A DNA stretch of 64,000 nucleotides, taken from an uncultured Verrucomicrobiota bacterium (GTDB lineage Bacteria > Verrucomicrobiota > Kiritimatiellia > CAIQIC01 > Lenti-01). The first letter of the stretch is position 1. Each line of letters starts with the position of its first letter. Below the pieces are notes generated by a model. That model saw only the letters and a list, made by a program, of their open reading frames with translations, was not told the DNA's origin and searched no databases. Of this stretch, positions 1 to 7,496 are shown one piece after another. The stretch lies in contig CALKWZ010000073.1 in NCBI GenBank assembly GCA_938003985.1, positions 41,711 to 105,710 of the forward strand, written 5' to 3'. The position numbers were made by a program, and so were the translations under genes.

Positions 1-29
1 GTCGCGCATGCGCGGCGGGGTGTTTGCGG

Positions 30-46
30 GGAGCCTGGCCGGCTCC
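30..46 (-). terminator. GC hairpin downstream of rpmB
   Basis: A 6-bp perfect stem (GGAGCC / GGCTCC) with a 5-nt loop lies about 30 nt past the bL28 stop codon. There is no T-tract on the bL28 strand, so it may only stabilise the mRNA 3' end. Nothing else is visible in bases 1-73. Confidence 0.25.
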
Positions 47-73
47 GCTGGGCGGCGCGAGTCTCCGCGCGCC

Positions 74-322
74 CTACGCCTTCTTGGTGGCCTTGCCCGC
101 CTTCTTGACCTTGCCGGCCTTGATGCAGGACGTGCACACCGTCAGCGTCTTCACCCCGCCGCCGACCTGCGCGCGCAGTTTCTGCAGGTTGGGTTTGAAC
201 ACGCGTTTCGTGACGGCCGTCGTGTGCAACCCGATGCCGCCTTTCTTCTTGGCCAAGCCGTGGCGCACGATCCGCGACCCCGAGGCCGCACCTTTTCCGC
301 AAATCTGGCATACTGTGGACAT
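74..322 (-). CDS. rpmB: 50S ribosomal protein bL28
   Basis: Structural protein of the large ribosomal subunit, 82 residues, the usual length for bL28. The N-terminus has the family pattern C-x-x-C-G-K followed by G-x-x-V/I-R-H-G, then the basic N-L-Q-K-L-R segment. The C-terminal CxxC (CTSC) makes this the zinc-binding (C+) form, and the tail is lysine-rich. A GAGGAG ribosome binding site sits 7-8 nt before ATG. The gene is a single-gene unit with its own promoter and diverges from the ExbB operon across about 200 bp. The identification is secure. Confidence 0.97.
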   Translation of the reverse strand: MSTVCQICGKGAASGSRIVRHGLAKKKGGIGLHTTAVTKRVFKPNLQKLRAQVGGGVKTLTVCTSCIKAGKVKKAGKATKKA

Positions 323-349
323 TCTTCTCTCCTCGTAAAAAGTGCGCGA

Positions 350-378
350 ACTATAGCCCCCGCCCCCGCCCCGCGCAA
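350..378 (-). promoter_or_regulatory. sigma70-type promoter of rpmB
   Basis: On the minus strand, TTGCGC (-35) is followed by a 17-nt G-rich spacer and TATAGT (-10), placed about 28 nt before the rpmB ATG. Spacing is ideal and the -10 matches 5 of 6. Confidence 0.6.
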
Positions 379-463
379 GCGAAAAGCGCGCGCCTCCGGC
401 ACAAAGCCGCCCGCGGCCCGCGCGACCCCCGCCGCGGACCGCGCCGGCGGGCCCGCCGCGAGA

Positions 464-493
464 TTGACCCCGCCGCGGCCCGTGCCGTATGAT
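464..493 (+). promoter_or_regulatory. sigma70-type promoter of the exbB operon
   Basis: TTGACC, an 18-nt spacer, then TATGAT. Transcription would begin near position 500. This excludes the in-frame ATG at 489, which lies inside the -10, and supports translation from ATG 531. Confidence 0.6.
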
Positions 494-530
494 GCGCGCG
501 TTTTCCAGATCTATTGCAGCGAGGTTTCAG

Positions 531-1271
531 ATGGGTTTGCTTTTCATGGCCGGAAGCCTGCCGGTGGCGGGCGTCTTCTATTCCTTCCAGATTTCCGACA
601 ACGTCGGCAAGGGCATCGTGGTCTTCCTGATCCTCGCCTCCGTCTGGGTCTGGACCATCATGCTCGCCAAGCATCTCGAACTGCTGCGGGCGGAACGGGT
701 CGATCGGGATTTCAGCCGCGCCTTCGATCGGCAGATCAATCCGCTGGAGATCTTCGTGCGCGGACCGGCCCATCCCAACAGCCCGATGGCCAAGGTGTAC
801 GCCGCGGCCTGCGTCGCCGTGAAACGCGAGTTCGAAGCCCAGGCCAGCAAGCAGAACCGGGCCCTGAGCCAGATCGACCTGTCGCAGGAGCGGCTGACGG
901 CCCTCCAGATCGACGCGATCCGCAAGGTGGCCGAATGCGCCGCCGCCGACCAGATCCTGCTGCTGGAAGACCAGATGGCCTGGCTCGGTTCCGCCTACAC
1001 GGTCGCGCCCATGCTGGGGCTCTTCGGCACCGTCTGGGGCGTCATGGTCGCGTTCGAGGCCATGGGCCAGCAGGGCGGCGCCGACATCACGGCCGTGGCG
1101 CCCGGCATCGCCAGCGCCCTGCTGACCACCGTCGTCGGCCTGATCGTCGCCATCCCCTCCGCCATCGGCAACAACAAGCTCAACGAGAAGATCCGGTTCC
1201 TCGGCATCCAGATGGAGAACTTCGCCGACAAGTTCGCCACGAGCCTCCAGCAAGCCTTCCTCTACGAATAA
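531..1271 (+). CDS. exbB: MotA/TolQ/ExbB proton channel protein
   Basis: Inner-membrane proton channel subunit that powers an outer-membrane process through ExbD and a TonB/TolA-type shaft. At 246 residues it has the family size. There is a first membrane helix at about 27-45 and two closely spaced helices at about 154-180 and 187-215. The latter carry the family glycine-rich G-L-F-G-T-V-W-G and the T-T-V-V-G-L segment lining the pore. ATG 531 is preferred over ATG 489 because of the upstream promoter and a GCGAGG ribosome binding site. It is first in a tight three-gene operon with exbD and a tonB-like gene. ExbB and TolQ cannot be told apart by sequence alone. No Pal or TolB gene is nearby, which slightly favours an Exb role. 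Confidence 0.9.
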   Translation: MGLLFMAGSLPVAGVFYSFQISDNVGKGIVVFLILASVWVWTIMLAKHLELLRAERVDRDFSRAFDRQINPLEIFVRGPAHPNSPMAKVYAAACVAVKREFEAQASKQNRALSQIDLSQERLTALQIDAIRKVAECAAADQILLLEDQMAWLGSAYTVAPMLGLFGTVWGVMVAFEAMGQQGGADITAVAPGIASALLTTVVGLIVAIPSAIGNNKLNEKIRFLGIQMENFADKFATSLQQAFLYE

Positions 1272-1280
1272 GGAGCCGCC

Positions 1281-1685
1281 GTGGCCCGCCGCACCGCCCT
1301 CAACCGCAGCCGGCTCATCAGCGAGCTCAACATGACGCCGCTGATCGACCTGACGTTCCTGCTGCTCATCACCTTCATGATCACGATCCCGCTCGTCGAG
1401 CAGGGCATCCGCGTCCGCTTGCCGAAGGGCAAAACCAGCGAGCTGGACACGGCGCGCACGTTCTCCATCGCGCTCAACGACAAGGCCGAGCTGTTCTTCG
1501 ACAATCTGCCCACCACGCCGGAACTGCTGGCGAACGACCTGAAAGCCAAGGCCGAGGCCGATCCGGACGTGACCATCCTCGTGCGCGCCGACGAGGCGAT
1601 TCCCTACGGCAAGGTGGTCGCCGTCCTGCGCCTGATGCACGAGGCGAACATCACCCGCATGGCGCTCGTCACCGATCCCCGGTAG
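1281..1685 (+). CDS. exbD: ExbD/TolR biopolymer transport protein
   Basis: Partner of the proton channel. It has 134 residues: a short basic cytoplasmic tail, one membrane helix beginning M-T-P-L-I-D-L-T-F at about 16-24, and a periplasmic alpha/beta domain. The aspartate in P-L-I-D is the conserved protonatable residue of ExbD/TolR. The start is a GTG 9 nt after the exbB stop, behind an AAGGAG-like site. The next gene starts 3 nt after this stop, so the three genes are almost certainly co-transcribed. Confidence 0.92.
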   Translation: MARRTALNRSRLISELNMTPLIDLTFLLLITFMITIPLVEQGIRVRLPKGKTSELDTARTFSIALNDKAELFFDNLPTTPELLANDLKAKAEADPDVTILVRADEAIPYGKVVAVLRLMHEANITRMALVTDPR

Positions 1686-1688
1686 GCC

Positions 1689-2390
1689 ATGACGCGGGAC
1701 TTCCAGCGCGCCGGCTTGCGGGTCAGCCTCGTTCTCCACGGCATCGCGCTGGTCCTGATGCTCGTCTTGCCGTGGATCCTTCGCGCCTGCGAGCGCCGCC
1801 GGCCCAACGAGAAGCTGATGTTCGTCGAATTCACCGTTTCCGTCCCCCCGCCGCCCGCGCCGGAAGCGCCGTCCCCCGAACCGCCCAAGCCCGAACCCAA
1901 GGACGACATTCCGGTGCCCGACCAAGTCGCAAAGAAGCCGGAACCGGAAAAGCCCAAGGATATCCGCCAGACCAACCGCATCGTCCGCAAGGATTTCCCC
2001 CCGGCGCCGAAACCCAAGGACAAGCCGCTGTCCGAGGCCGAAATCGCCCGCCTGCTCAAGATGGGCGCGCGCATCGGCGACACCACGTCGATTCCCGATG
2101 CCGGCCAGCTTGCGCTCGGGGCCTACTACAACCACGTCCACGAGCGCATGTACGCCGTCTGGCAGCAACCGGCGCAGCTGAAATCCCTGCCGGGCCTCAG
2201 CGCCGAAGTGCGCATCACCGTCGCGCCCGATGGCCGCATCTCGGACCGCGCCAAGATCCGCGGATCCGGCAATGAACTCATGGACGACTCCGTCATGAAA
2301 GCCGTGAATTCCGTCAAGGCGCTGCGGGCGCTGCCGCTCGGGCACAAGAAACCCGTGGACATCCACGTCGTCTTCGAAATCGGCGATTAG
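1689..2390 (+). CDS. TonB/TolA-type energy transducer
   Basis: Periplasm-spanning shaft that couples ExbB/ExbD to outer-membrane partners. It has 233 residues, with an N-terminal anchor helix at about 12-30 and a proline/lysine/glutamate-rich linker at about 50-110 (repeated P-E-P and P-K-P steps). The C-terminal domain at about 140-233 contains the Y-x-x-H-V-H-E-R-M-Y-x-V-W helix, V-R-I-T-V-A-P-D-G and a final strand, as in TonB/TolA C-terminal domains. Its position directly after exbD supports the call. Whether it works in iron/vitamin uptake (TonB) or cell-envelope constriction (TolA) cannot be decided here. Confidence 0.85.
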   Translation: MTRDFQRAGLRVSLVLHGIALVLMLVLPWILRACERRRPNEKLMFVEFTVSVPPPPAPEAPSPEPPKPEPKDDIPVPDQVAKKPEPEKPKDIRQTNRIVRKDFPPAPKPKDKPLSEAEIARLLKMGARIGDTTSIPDAGQLALGAYYNHVHERMYAVWQQPAQLKSLPGLSAEVRITVAPDGRISDRAKIRGSGNELMDDSVMKAVNSVKALRALPLGHKKPVDIHVVFEIGD

Positions 2391-2410
2391 CCCGCCCCCC
2401 CCCGCCGGCG

Positions 2411-3136
2411 CTACTCGTCGTAGTATTCCACGTCTTCCTCGGCGGCCGGAAGCACCTCGTAGCCTTCCTCGTCGACGGGCGGCAACACGCCCTCCTCGAC
2501 CAGCTTGGCGTCGTTTTCCGGCGACAGCTGCACCGGCAGCGGCGGCATGGTGCCGCCGCGGAGGATTTCCATCTGGTATTCCTGCAAATGCTTTTCGAGC
2601 GCCTCGCCCGTGTAGACCGGCTTGGGCACCTCGACCGGCTTCTGGCGTTCCAGCATCCGCATGCGCCGGCGCTCGGCGTAGGACAGGCGCCGCTCTTCGG
2701 CTTGCTTCTTCCGTTCCTCCATCGCGCTGGGAGGAATCACTTCGCTGCCCGCCACGTCGTTCATCGACAGCTCCACCGCCTGGCCGTCCTTCTGGAGCAC
2801 GGCTTTTTCCTGGTCGTAATCGACGTCGAGCAGTTCGATGCCCCGTTCCGGCCCGCCGCCCAGCACCAGCGTGAAATAGCTGTTGTCCTTCTTGTCGGTG
2901 ATGGCCACGCGCAGGTTGCCGTCTTCCAGCTCGTAGATGCCCGAGAGCTGGAGACTGGCCGCGAAGGATTCGCCCACCGGAATGACCCGCTCCGGCTCCG
3001 CCGGCGCATCCGGCGGCGTCCCGAACGGCTGGCGGTCGAGAATGACCTGATAGTCCGCGAACGGACGCACGGCCGGTTCCGCCCCCCAGGCGGTCGCGCC
3101 AGCCAACACGGACCAGATTACCATCCACCGTTTCAT
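2411..3136 (-). CDS. secreted protein of unknown function
   Basis: I do not recognise a family. ATG 3136 (MKRWMVIW) is chosen over the longer frame starting at 3172 because it yields a clean signal peptide (basic start, W/V/L core, cleavage near A-W-G-A). The mature part has a beta-rich first half (about 20-130) with alternating hydrophobic residues. A charged helical stretch rich in E, K, R and M follows (about 135-175), and the tail is very acidic and tyrosine-rich, ending D-E-E-D-V-E-Y-Y-D-E. It converges with the tonB-like gene and lies 40 nt downstream of the fucose-isomerase-like gene on the same strand. The late helix may be a scaffold, with acidic residues at the surface. Function unknown. 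Confidence 0.7.
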   Translation of the reverse strand: MKRWMVIWSVLAGATAWGAEPAVRPFADYQVILDRQPFGTPPDAPAEPERVIPVGESFAASLQLSGIYELEDGNLRVAITDKKDNSYFTLVLGGGPERGIELLDVDYDQEKAVLQKDGQAVELSMNDVAGSEVIPPSAMEERKKQAEERRLSYAERRRMRMLERQKPVEVPKPVYTGEALEKHLQEYQMEILRGGTMPPLPVQLSPENDAKLVEEGVLPPVDEEGYEVLPAAEEDVEYYDE

Positions 3137-3175
3137 GCCCGGCATCCTATCCATCGGGGGGGCGTTCGACAAGGG

Positions 3176-4417
3176 CTATCGCGCCGGCCCGACCAGCTCG
3201 AACGCTTCCTGGAACAGCCGGCGCACGTGGCCCGGCACGAGCACCAGATGGTTGCCCAGCGGCGCCTCCAGCAATTGTCCGGCGGACGCCGGCGGAATCC
3301 GCACCCGGACCTGCGTCCGGCACAGATCGCCCGCGTGGCGGTTTTCCAGCAGCGTGCCTTCGGCGCCCCACCAGCGGTCCAGTTCCGCGCCGCCCAGCCG
3401 CAGCAACGTGACCGGCCCCGGCGGAAACGTGCCGTCGATCCCGACGCCCAGCCCCGATTCGAAATGCGTTTTCAGGCGGTGTTCCCCGACCAATCCCAGC
3501 GGCACCGTGCAGTGCGCCAGCAGGAGCTCGCCTTTGCGCGCGTCCAAATCCGAGGGATTGGCCATCCAGCCCGCCTTGCCCGTCAGGTGCCACAGCCAGC
3601 GCAGCAGGATCGCCGAGGGCACGTCGCCCTCGCAGCCCGCCGTGATGCCTTCGTCGGCCAGCCGCGCCAACGCCAGGCAGCCCGTCGTGCCGTCTTGCGT
3701 CACGAGATCGAAGCAGCGCACCGTCACCGCGCCCAATCGGTAGCTTTCCGCCAACGCCTTGAGGCCGCGGTAGACGCCGACGGCGCGGGCAAACGCCTCG
3801 CGGGTGACGCCTTCGCGAGCTTGGGCGCGTTCCCACGCCGCGTATTCCGGTCCGGCGACCGGCGTCGGATCCCGCGCGACGTGCGCGCGCAGCTCCTCGA
3901 CCGCCAGCGGCACGATTTTCAGGCCGAAGCGCCCGGCCACCGTCTCGGGCCGATGCGCACTGGCCACCAGCCAGTCCGAGCTGGCTCCGACCAGGCCGAG
4001 CCGATCGTCCGCCAGCCGGCGATTCGCCTCCAGGCAGCGGGCGGTTTGCTGGATGTCCTCCAAGGTCGCGACGTCGTCGGGCGCGCGCAACAAATAGATC
4101 CGGCCCGTTCCGTTTTCCTGCTGGACCTGGGCGAGGATTTCCAGCGACGCCGGCAAGGAATTGTGGGCCGCGTGGGCGATCAGCAGCAGCGGTCCCGTCT
4201 TGCCCTGCTGGCGCCGCGAGCGGTAGCGCCGAATCACTTCGCTTTCGACGCCGCCGGTCTGCACGAAGACGAACGCCAGTTCCTCGCCGTCCGCCACCGC
4301 GCCGTCGATCCGTTTGCCGCCGGCTTCCGCCAAAGCCCGTTCATGCCCCGCCAACGCGTTCGACAGACTGTGCCGGTCGTGCAGTTTCGACGCCACCGCG
4401 AGATATTTGAAGCTCAT
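3176..4417 (-). CDS. L-fucose isomerase-like protein
   Basis: At 413 residues this resembles the FucI/AraA-like fold, shorter than true FucI (about 590). Recognisable parts are the G-x-x-A-G-C-E-G-D-V-P-S-A segment (about 275), which in the family supplies a metal-binding acidic residue, and a C-terminal G-N-H-L-V-L-V-P-G-H (about 392) resembling the G-x-H-H end of FucI-like enzymes. The first third has the alternating beta-alpha layout of the substrate domain. The protein may isomerise an aldose/ketose pair, but no sugar kinase, aldolase or transporter is beside it, so the substrate is open. The neighbour downstream is a secreted protein of unknown function. Confidence 0.75.
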   Translation of the reverse strand: MSFKYLAVASKLHDRHSLSNALAGHERALAEAGGKRIDGAVADGEELAFVFVQTGGVESEVIRRYRSRRQQGKTGPLLLIAHAAHNSLPASLEILAQVQQENGTGRIYLLRAPDDVATLEDIQQTARCLEANRRLADDRLGLVGASSDWLVASAHRPETVAGRFGLKIVPLAVEELRAHVARDPTPVAGPEYAAWERAQAREGVTREAFARAVGVYRGLKALAESYRLGAVTVRCFDLVTQDGTTGCLALARLADEGITAGCEGDVPSAILLRWLWHLTGKAGWMANPSDLDARKGELLLAHCTVPLGLVGEHRLKTHFESGLGVGIDGTFPPGPVTLLRLGGAELDRWWGAEGTLLENRHAGDLCRTQVRVRIPPASAGQLLEAPLGNHLVLVPGHVRRLFQEAFELVGPAR

Positions 4418-4521
4418 GCGCGTTCCTTGGTTTGAAGTCCGAATCTACCGTCCGGCCGCCGTTCCGGCAACAGCGGACTTGAACGCCCCCGCGTTTTGTG
4501 GTTGAAGCAGAGCCGACCCAT

Positions 4522-4595
4522 GCCCCGGTAGCTCAGTTGGACAGAGCGGCGGTTTCCTAAACCGTAGGTCGGAGGTTCGATCCCTCTCCGGGGTG
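4522..4595 (+). tRNA. tRNA-Arg (anticodon CCU)
   Basis: A complete cloverleaf. The acceptor stem starts G-C-C-C-C-G-G and pairs with C-C-G-G-G-G-U (first pair G-U). The D arm is GCTC...GAGC. The anticodon stem GCGGT/ACCGT carries loop TTCCTAA, with anticodon CCT at 4556-4558. The T arm is GGAGG-TTCGATC-CCTCT-like. The CCA end is not encoded: the bases after the discriminator G are CCG. This tRNA reads the rare AGG codon. Confidence 0.95.
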
Positions 4596-4614
4596 CCGCT
4601 TGCTCCGGCCGCCG

Positions 4615-5619
4615 TCACCACCGCAACGTGCGGTTGGTCTGGAAATCCCCGCAATAGATGCGCAGTTCGCTCGGCGGCACCAGCGGCACGACCAGTTCCA
4701 TCTGCTCGCCCTTGGCGTGCGGCTGGATCTTGAATTTCTTTCCGCCGGCCAGCGCTTTCATTTTGGCGTCGTAGGGAATCGTCCGGATGAACAACAGTTG
4801 GTCGGTGCGGTTCTCGACGGTGAGGCTCACCTGGAATTCTTTGTTGGGCAGCTTGCGGGTCTTGACGCCGACGATGGCAAGGGGCTCGGCTACGCCGGTC
4901 GGCGCGCTTTGCGGATCGAACTTCTTGAGGGCCCGGCGCGTCGCCTCGTCTTCTTGCGCCTGCTTCTTGGCTTCCGCCTGGTCGCGCAGATACTTCTTTT
5001 CGGCCGCGGGATCGAAGCCGTACCGCTTCCGCACGTCCTCCGGCAACGACACGAACCGCCGCTTGGTCACGCCGCCGGCGTGGCGGAAGGTCAGCCCGTC
5101 CGGCTCCGTCTGCAGCACTTCCACCTTGCGGAAAATCTGGCCGTCCACGGTGATGATGTCGTCGGGGCCCGGCGGCTCGATCGGCACGGGCGTGGCCGTC
5201 CGCACCCGGTCGCGCGCTTCTTTGTCGGGAATGTCCGTGAAATACACTTTGACCGAGCCGCCGTCGTGGTCGAGTTGGACCGCGTAGGATTCGACTTTCC
5301 GGACCACGACGTTCCGGTAAATCCGCCCACCCCGGACTTCCAAATCATCCGGCCCCGCCGGCGGTTCGGGCGCGGATGCCTCCTTGGCCGGCGTCAGGTC
5401 GCTGGCCATGCGTTTGTAGTATTCCCGCAACTCGGGCAGGACGGCGCTGAACGGGATCGTGGCTTCGCCCCCGTCGTGCCGGATGAACAGCCCTTGCCGG
5501 TCGTGGCGCAGGACCTTGACGTTGGTGTAGGTGGCGTTCTGCAACGTCGTCAGGTCTTCCCCCCGGGCCGCCAGCGTCCCCAGCGCGATCGCCATCCACA
5601 GGACTTTGCGCAGATCCAT
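4615..5619 (-). CDS. secreted protein with three tandem beta-repeats
   Basis: No named family recognised. ATG 5619, with an AGGAGC site just upstream, gives a 334-residue protein with a signal peptide ending near A-A-R-G-E. The mature N-terminal part has three repeats of about 50 residues (roughly 25-70, 92-138, 148-200). Each follows the pattern Y/F-x-N/K-V-x-V, then L-x-x-x-H-x-G-G, a short strand, and L/I-P-x-x-x-R. The third repeat ends in R-K-R-Y-G-F-D-P. A lysine/glutamate-rich helix (about 203-235) leads into a C-terminal beta domain (about 245-334) that looks immunoglobulin-like. Comparable repeat proteins are common in Verrucomicrobia-like genomes. It is probably periplasmic or envelope-associated. 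Confidence 0.75.
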   Translation of the reverse strand: MDLRKVLWMAIALGTLAARGEDLTTLQNATYTNVKVLRHDRQGLFIRHDGGEATIPFSAVLPELREYYKRMASDLTPAKEASAPEPPAGPDDLEVRGGRIYRNVVVRKVESYAVQLDHDGGSVKVYFTDIPDKEARDRVRTATPVPIEPPGPDDIITVDGQIFRKVEVLQTEPDGLTFRHAGGVTKRRFVSLPEDVRKRYGFDPAAEKKYLRDQAEAKKQAQEDEATRRALKKFDPQSAPTGVAEPLAIVGVKTRKLPNKEFQVSLTVENRTDQLLFIRTIPYDAKMKALAGGKKFKIQPHAKGEQMELVVPLVPPSELRIYCGDFQTNRTLRW

Positions 5620-5737
5620 GGCCGCTCCTTTCGCTTGTGGGAAGAATACACCGGAAACGCTCCGCGCGAAAGCCCAAATCGGAAAAGGATTCGACCGCGC
5701 GATTCCCACCGCGCCGGCCTTCTGCTAGGATGCCGCC

Positions 5738-6811
5738 ATGGTGGAAACTCAGTCCATGCGTCCCGGTCTCGAAGCGCTCGATCCCGCCTGGTTGGCCGGG
5801 CGGCGCGTCGGCCTCGTGGCCCATCCCGCCAGCCGGGTTGCCGACGGCCGCCATGCGGCCGAATACCTCCGCGGATTGGGGGTGCGGCTGACCGCCCTTT
5901 TCGGCCCTGAACACGGCTTTTTCGGCCGCGGCGGCGCGGGCGAAGCTATCGCCGACGCCGCCCACGCCGATTGGCAAATCCCGATTTTCTCGCTTTACGG
6001 CGCATCCCGGGCACCCACGCCGGCGATGCTCGATCTCGTGGACGTGTTCGTGTTCGACGTCCAGACCATCGCCTGCCGCGCCTACACCTACGTGTCCACC
6101 CTGCGCCTGCTGATGGAGGCCTGCGCGGCCGCCGGCAAGACCCTCGTCGTCGCCGACCGGCCGGATCCCCTCATGCGGACCCCGCCCGACGGCCCCCGAC
6201 TCGATCCGGCGTGCGCTTCGTTCGTTGGCCTGGTGCCGACCCCATTTTGCTACGGCATGACGCCCGGCGAAACGGCCCTGTTCTTGCGCGCCGCGCTCGC
6301 GCTCGAAACCCTCGATCTGCGCGTCGCGCCCTGCCCGGGGCTGTCGCGAACGCTCGCGCTCCGCCAAATCTATCCGACGTGGCTGGCGACCTCGCCCGCC
6401 ATCGTTTCCCTCGAAAACGCGTTGTGCTTCCCGCTGACGGTCTTCTTCGAGGCGCTGCCCATGATCGACCACGCCCGCGGCACGCCGCTGGCGTTCCAGC
6501 GCATCGGCTCGGCCCACGTCGACCTGTCCGGCCTGGTCTTGCCGCCGCTGCCCGGCGTGCGCGCCGCACCGTGCGAATATCCCGACAAGCACGGCCAGAC
6601 GTTGCGTGGCTTCGCCTTCGAGGTCGTCGACCCCGCCGCCTACCGGCCCGCCGCCGCCGCTTTCGCGCTGATCTCCGCGGTGGAAAACCACGTGGGTCCC
6701 GCGCTCTGGGAGTTTCCCGGCAGCCGGCCGGAATTCTATGCCCAGCTCTGGGGCACCCGCACCCCCGCCCCGCCTTGGACGCGCTTCGATATCCCCCATC
6801 TTCTATACTGA
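5738..6811 (+). CDS. namZ: exo-beta-N-acetylmuramidase NamZ family (DUF1343)
   Basis: Cell-wall sugar hydrolase family that removes terminal N-acetylmuramic acid from peptidoglycan fragments. At 357 residues it is slightly shorter than typical members (about 400). Family marks are L-F-G-P-E-H-G-F-F-G (about 53), I-F-S-L-Y-G (about 84), V-F-V-F-D-V-Q (about 104) followed by R-A-Y-T-Y, and V-V-A-D-R-P-D-P (about 138). No signal peptide is obvious, so it may act on imported muropeptides in the cytoplasm. An AGGATG site precedes ATG 5738. It is followed by msrA 38 nt later. No MurNAc kinase or etherase is next to it. Confidence 0.88.
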   Translation: MVETQSMRPGLEALDPAWLAGRRVGLVAHPASRVADGRHAAEYLRGLGVRLTALFGPEHGFFGRGGAGEAIADAAHADWQIPIFSLYGASRAPTPAMLDLVDVFVFDVQTIACRAYTYVSTLRLLMEACAAAGKTLVVADRPDPLMRTPPDGPRLDPACASFVGLVPTPFCYGMTPGETALFLRAALALETLDLRVAPCPGLSRTLALRQIYPTWLATSPAIVSLENALCFPLTVFFEALPMIDHARGTPLAFQRIGSAHVDLSGLVLPPLPGVRAAPCEYPDKHGQTLRGFAFEVVDPAAYRPAAAAFALISAVENHVGPALWEFPGSRPEFYAQLWGTRTPAPPWTRFDIPHLLY

Positions 6812-6849
6812 TTTTTGCGGATCGGGGGTCCGTGGGGTAGCTTGCGGAC

Positions 6850-7449
6850 ATGAAATCGCTGGCGCTTACCATGGTCGTGCTCGCGGCGCTGGCCGCGCCG
6901 GCCCAATCCGGAGACGACATGAATCCTTCCGCCCCGACCGAAACCGCCACGTTCGCCGGCGGGTGTTTCTGGTGCATCGAGGAAATCTTCCGCCAGCAGC
7001 CCGGCGTTTTGAAAGTCGTTTCCGGCTACACGGGCGGCGAAACGAAGAATCCCACCTACCGCGAGGTGTGCGCCGGCGACACCGGCCATGCCGAAGCCAT
7101 CCAGATTGCGTTCGATCCCCAACGGATCGCCTATGCCGATCTGCTCGCGGTTTTCTGGAAAGCCCACGATCCCACTCAACTCAACCGCCAGGGCGCCGAC
7201 GTCGGCACGCAGTATCGGTCGGCCATATTCACGCATTCCGAGGCGCAGGCGTCCGCGGCGCAGGCCGCCAAGAGCGCCGAAAACGCTTCCGGCCGCCATG
7301 CGCGGCCCCTCGTGACGGAAATCGTGCCCGCCGCGGAATTCTATCCCGCCGAAGATTACCACCAGGAATACTACCGCAACAACCGCCGCGCCCCCTACTG
7401 CCGCGCCGTCATCCAGCCCAAGTTGAAGAAACTCGGGCTGGATGACTAA
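6850..7449 (+). CDS. msrA: exported peptide methionine sulfoxide reductase A
   Basis: Reduces methionine-S-sulfoxide in proteins. It has 199 residues. A signal peptide (residues 1-20, M-V-V-L-A-A-L-A-A-P-A) suggests an envelope location. The catalytic cysteine lies in A-G-G-C-F-W-C (about 37-43), followed by the conserved V-x-S-G-Y-T-G-G, the T-G-H-A-E-A segment and D-V-G-T-Q-Y-R-S. The tail keeps Q-E-Y and Y-C-R-A, whose late cysteine may serve as resolving residue. No MsrB domain or gene is adjacent. A TATACT hexamer about 40 nt upstream could be its -10, with no convincing -35. Confidence 0.95.
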   Translation: MKSLALTMVVLAALAAPAQSGDDMNPSAPTETATFAGGCFWCIEEIFRQQPGVLKVVSGYTGGETKNPTYREVCAGDTGHAEAIQIAFDPQRIAYADLLAVFWKAHDPTQLNRQGADVGTQYRSAIFTHSEAQASAAQAAKSAENASGRHARPLVTEIVPAAEFYPAEDYHQEYYRNNRRAPYCRAVIQPKLKKLGLDD

Positions 7450-7453
7450 GACC

Positions 7454-7483
7454 CAACTGCGGAAAACGCGAAACCCGCGGTTG
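7454..7483. terminator. hairpin between convergent msrA and ABC exporter gene
   Basis: Nine-base arms CAACTGCGG / CCGCGGTTG pair with one G-T wobble around a 12-nt loop. It lies between two converging genes and has no T-tract on either strand. It may be a weak bidirectional terminator. Confidence 0.35.
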
Positions 7484-7496
7484 AACGCATCGGGTT

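Noticed and set aside
489..530. Earlier ATG for ExbB
   Set aside because: It overlaps the -10 hexamer of a good promoter, and the ATG at 531 has a better ribosome binding site.
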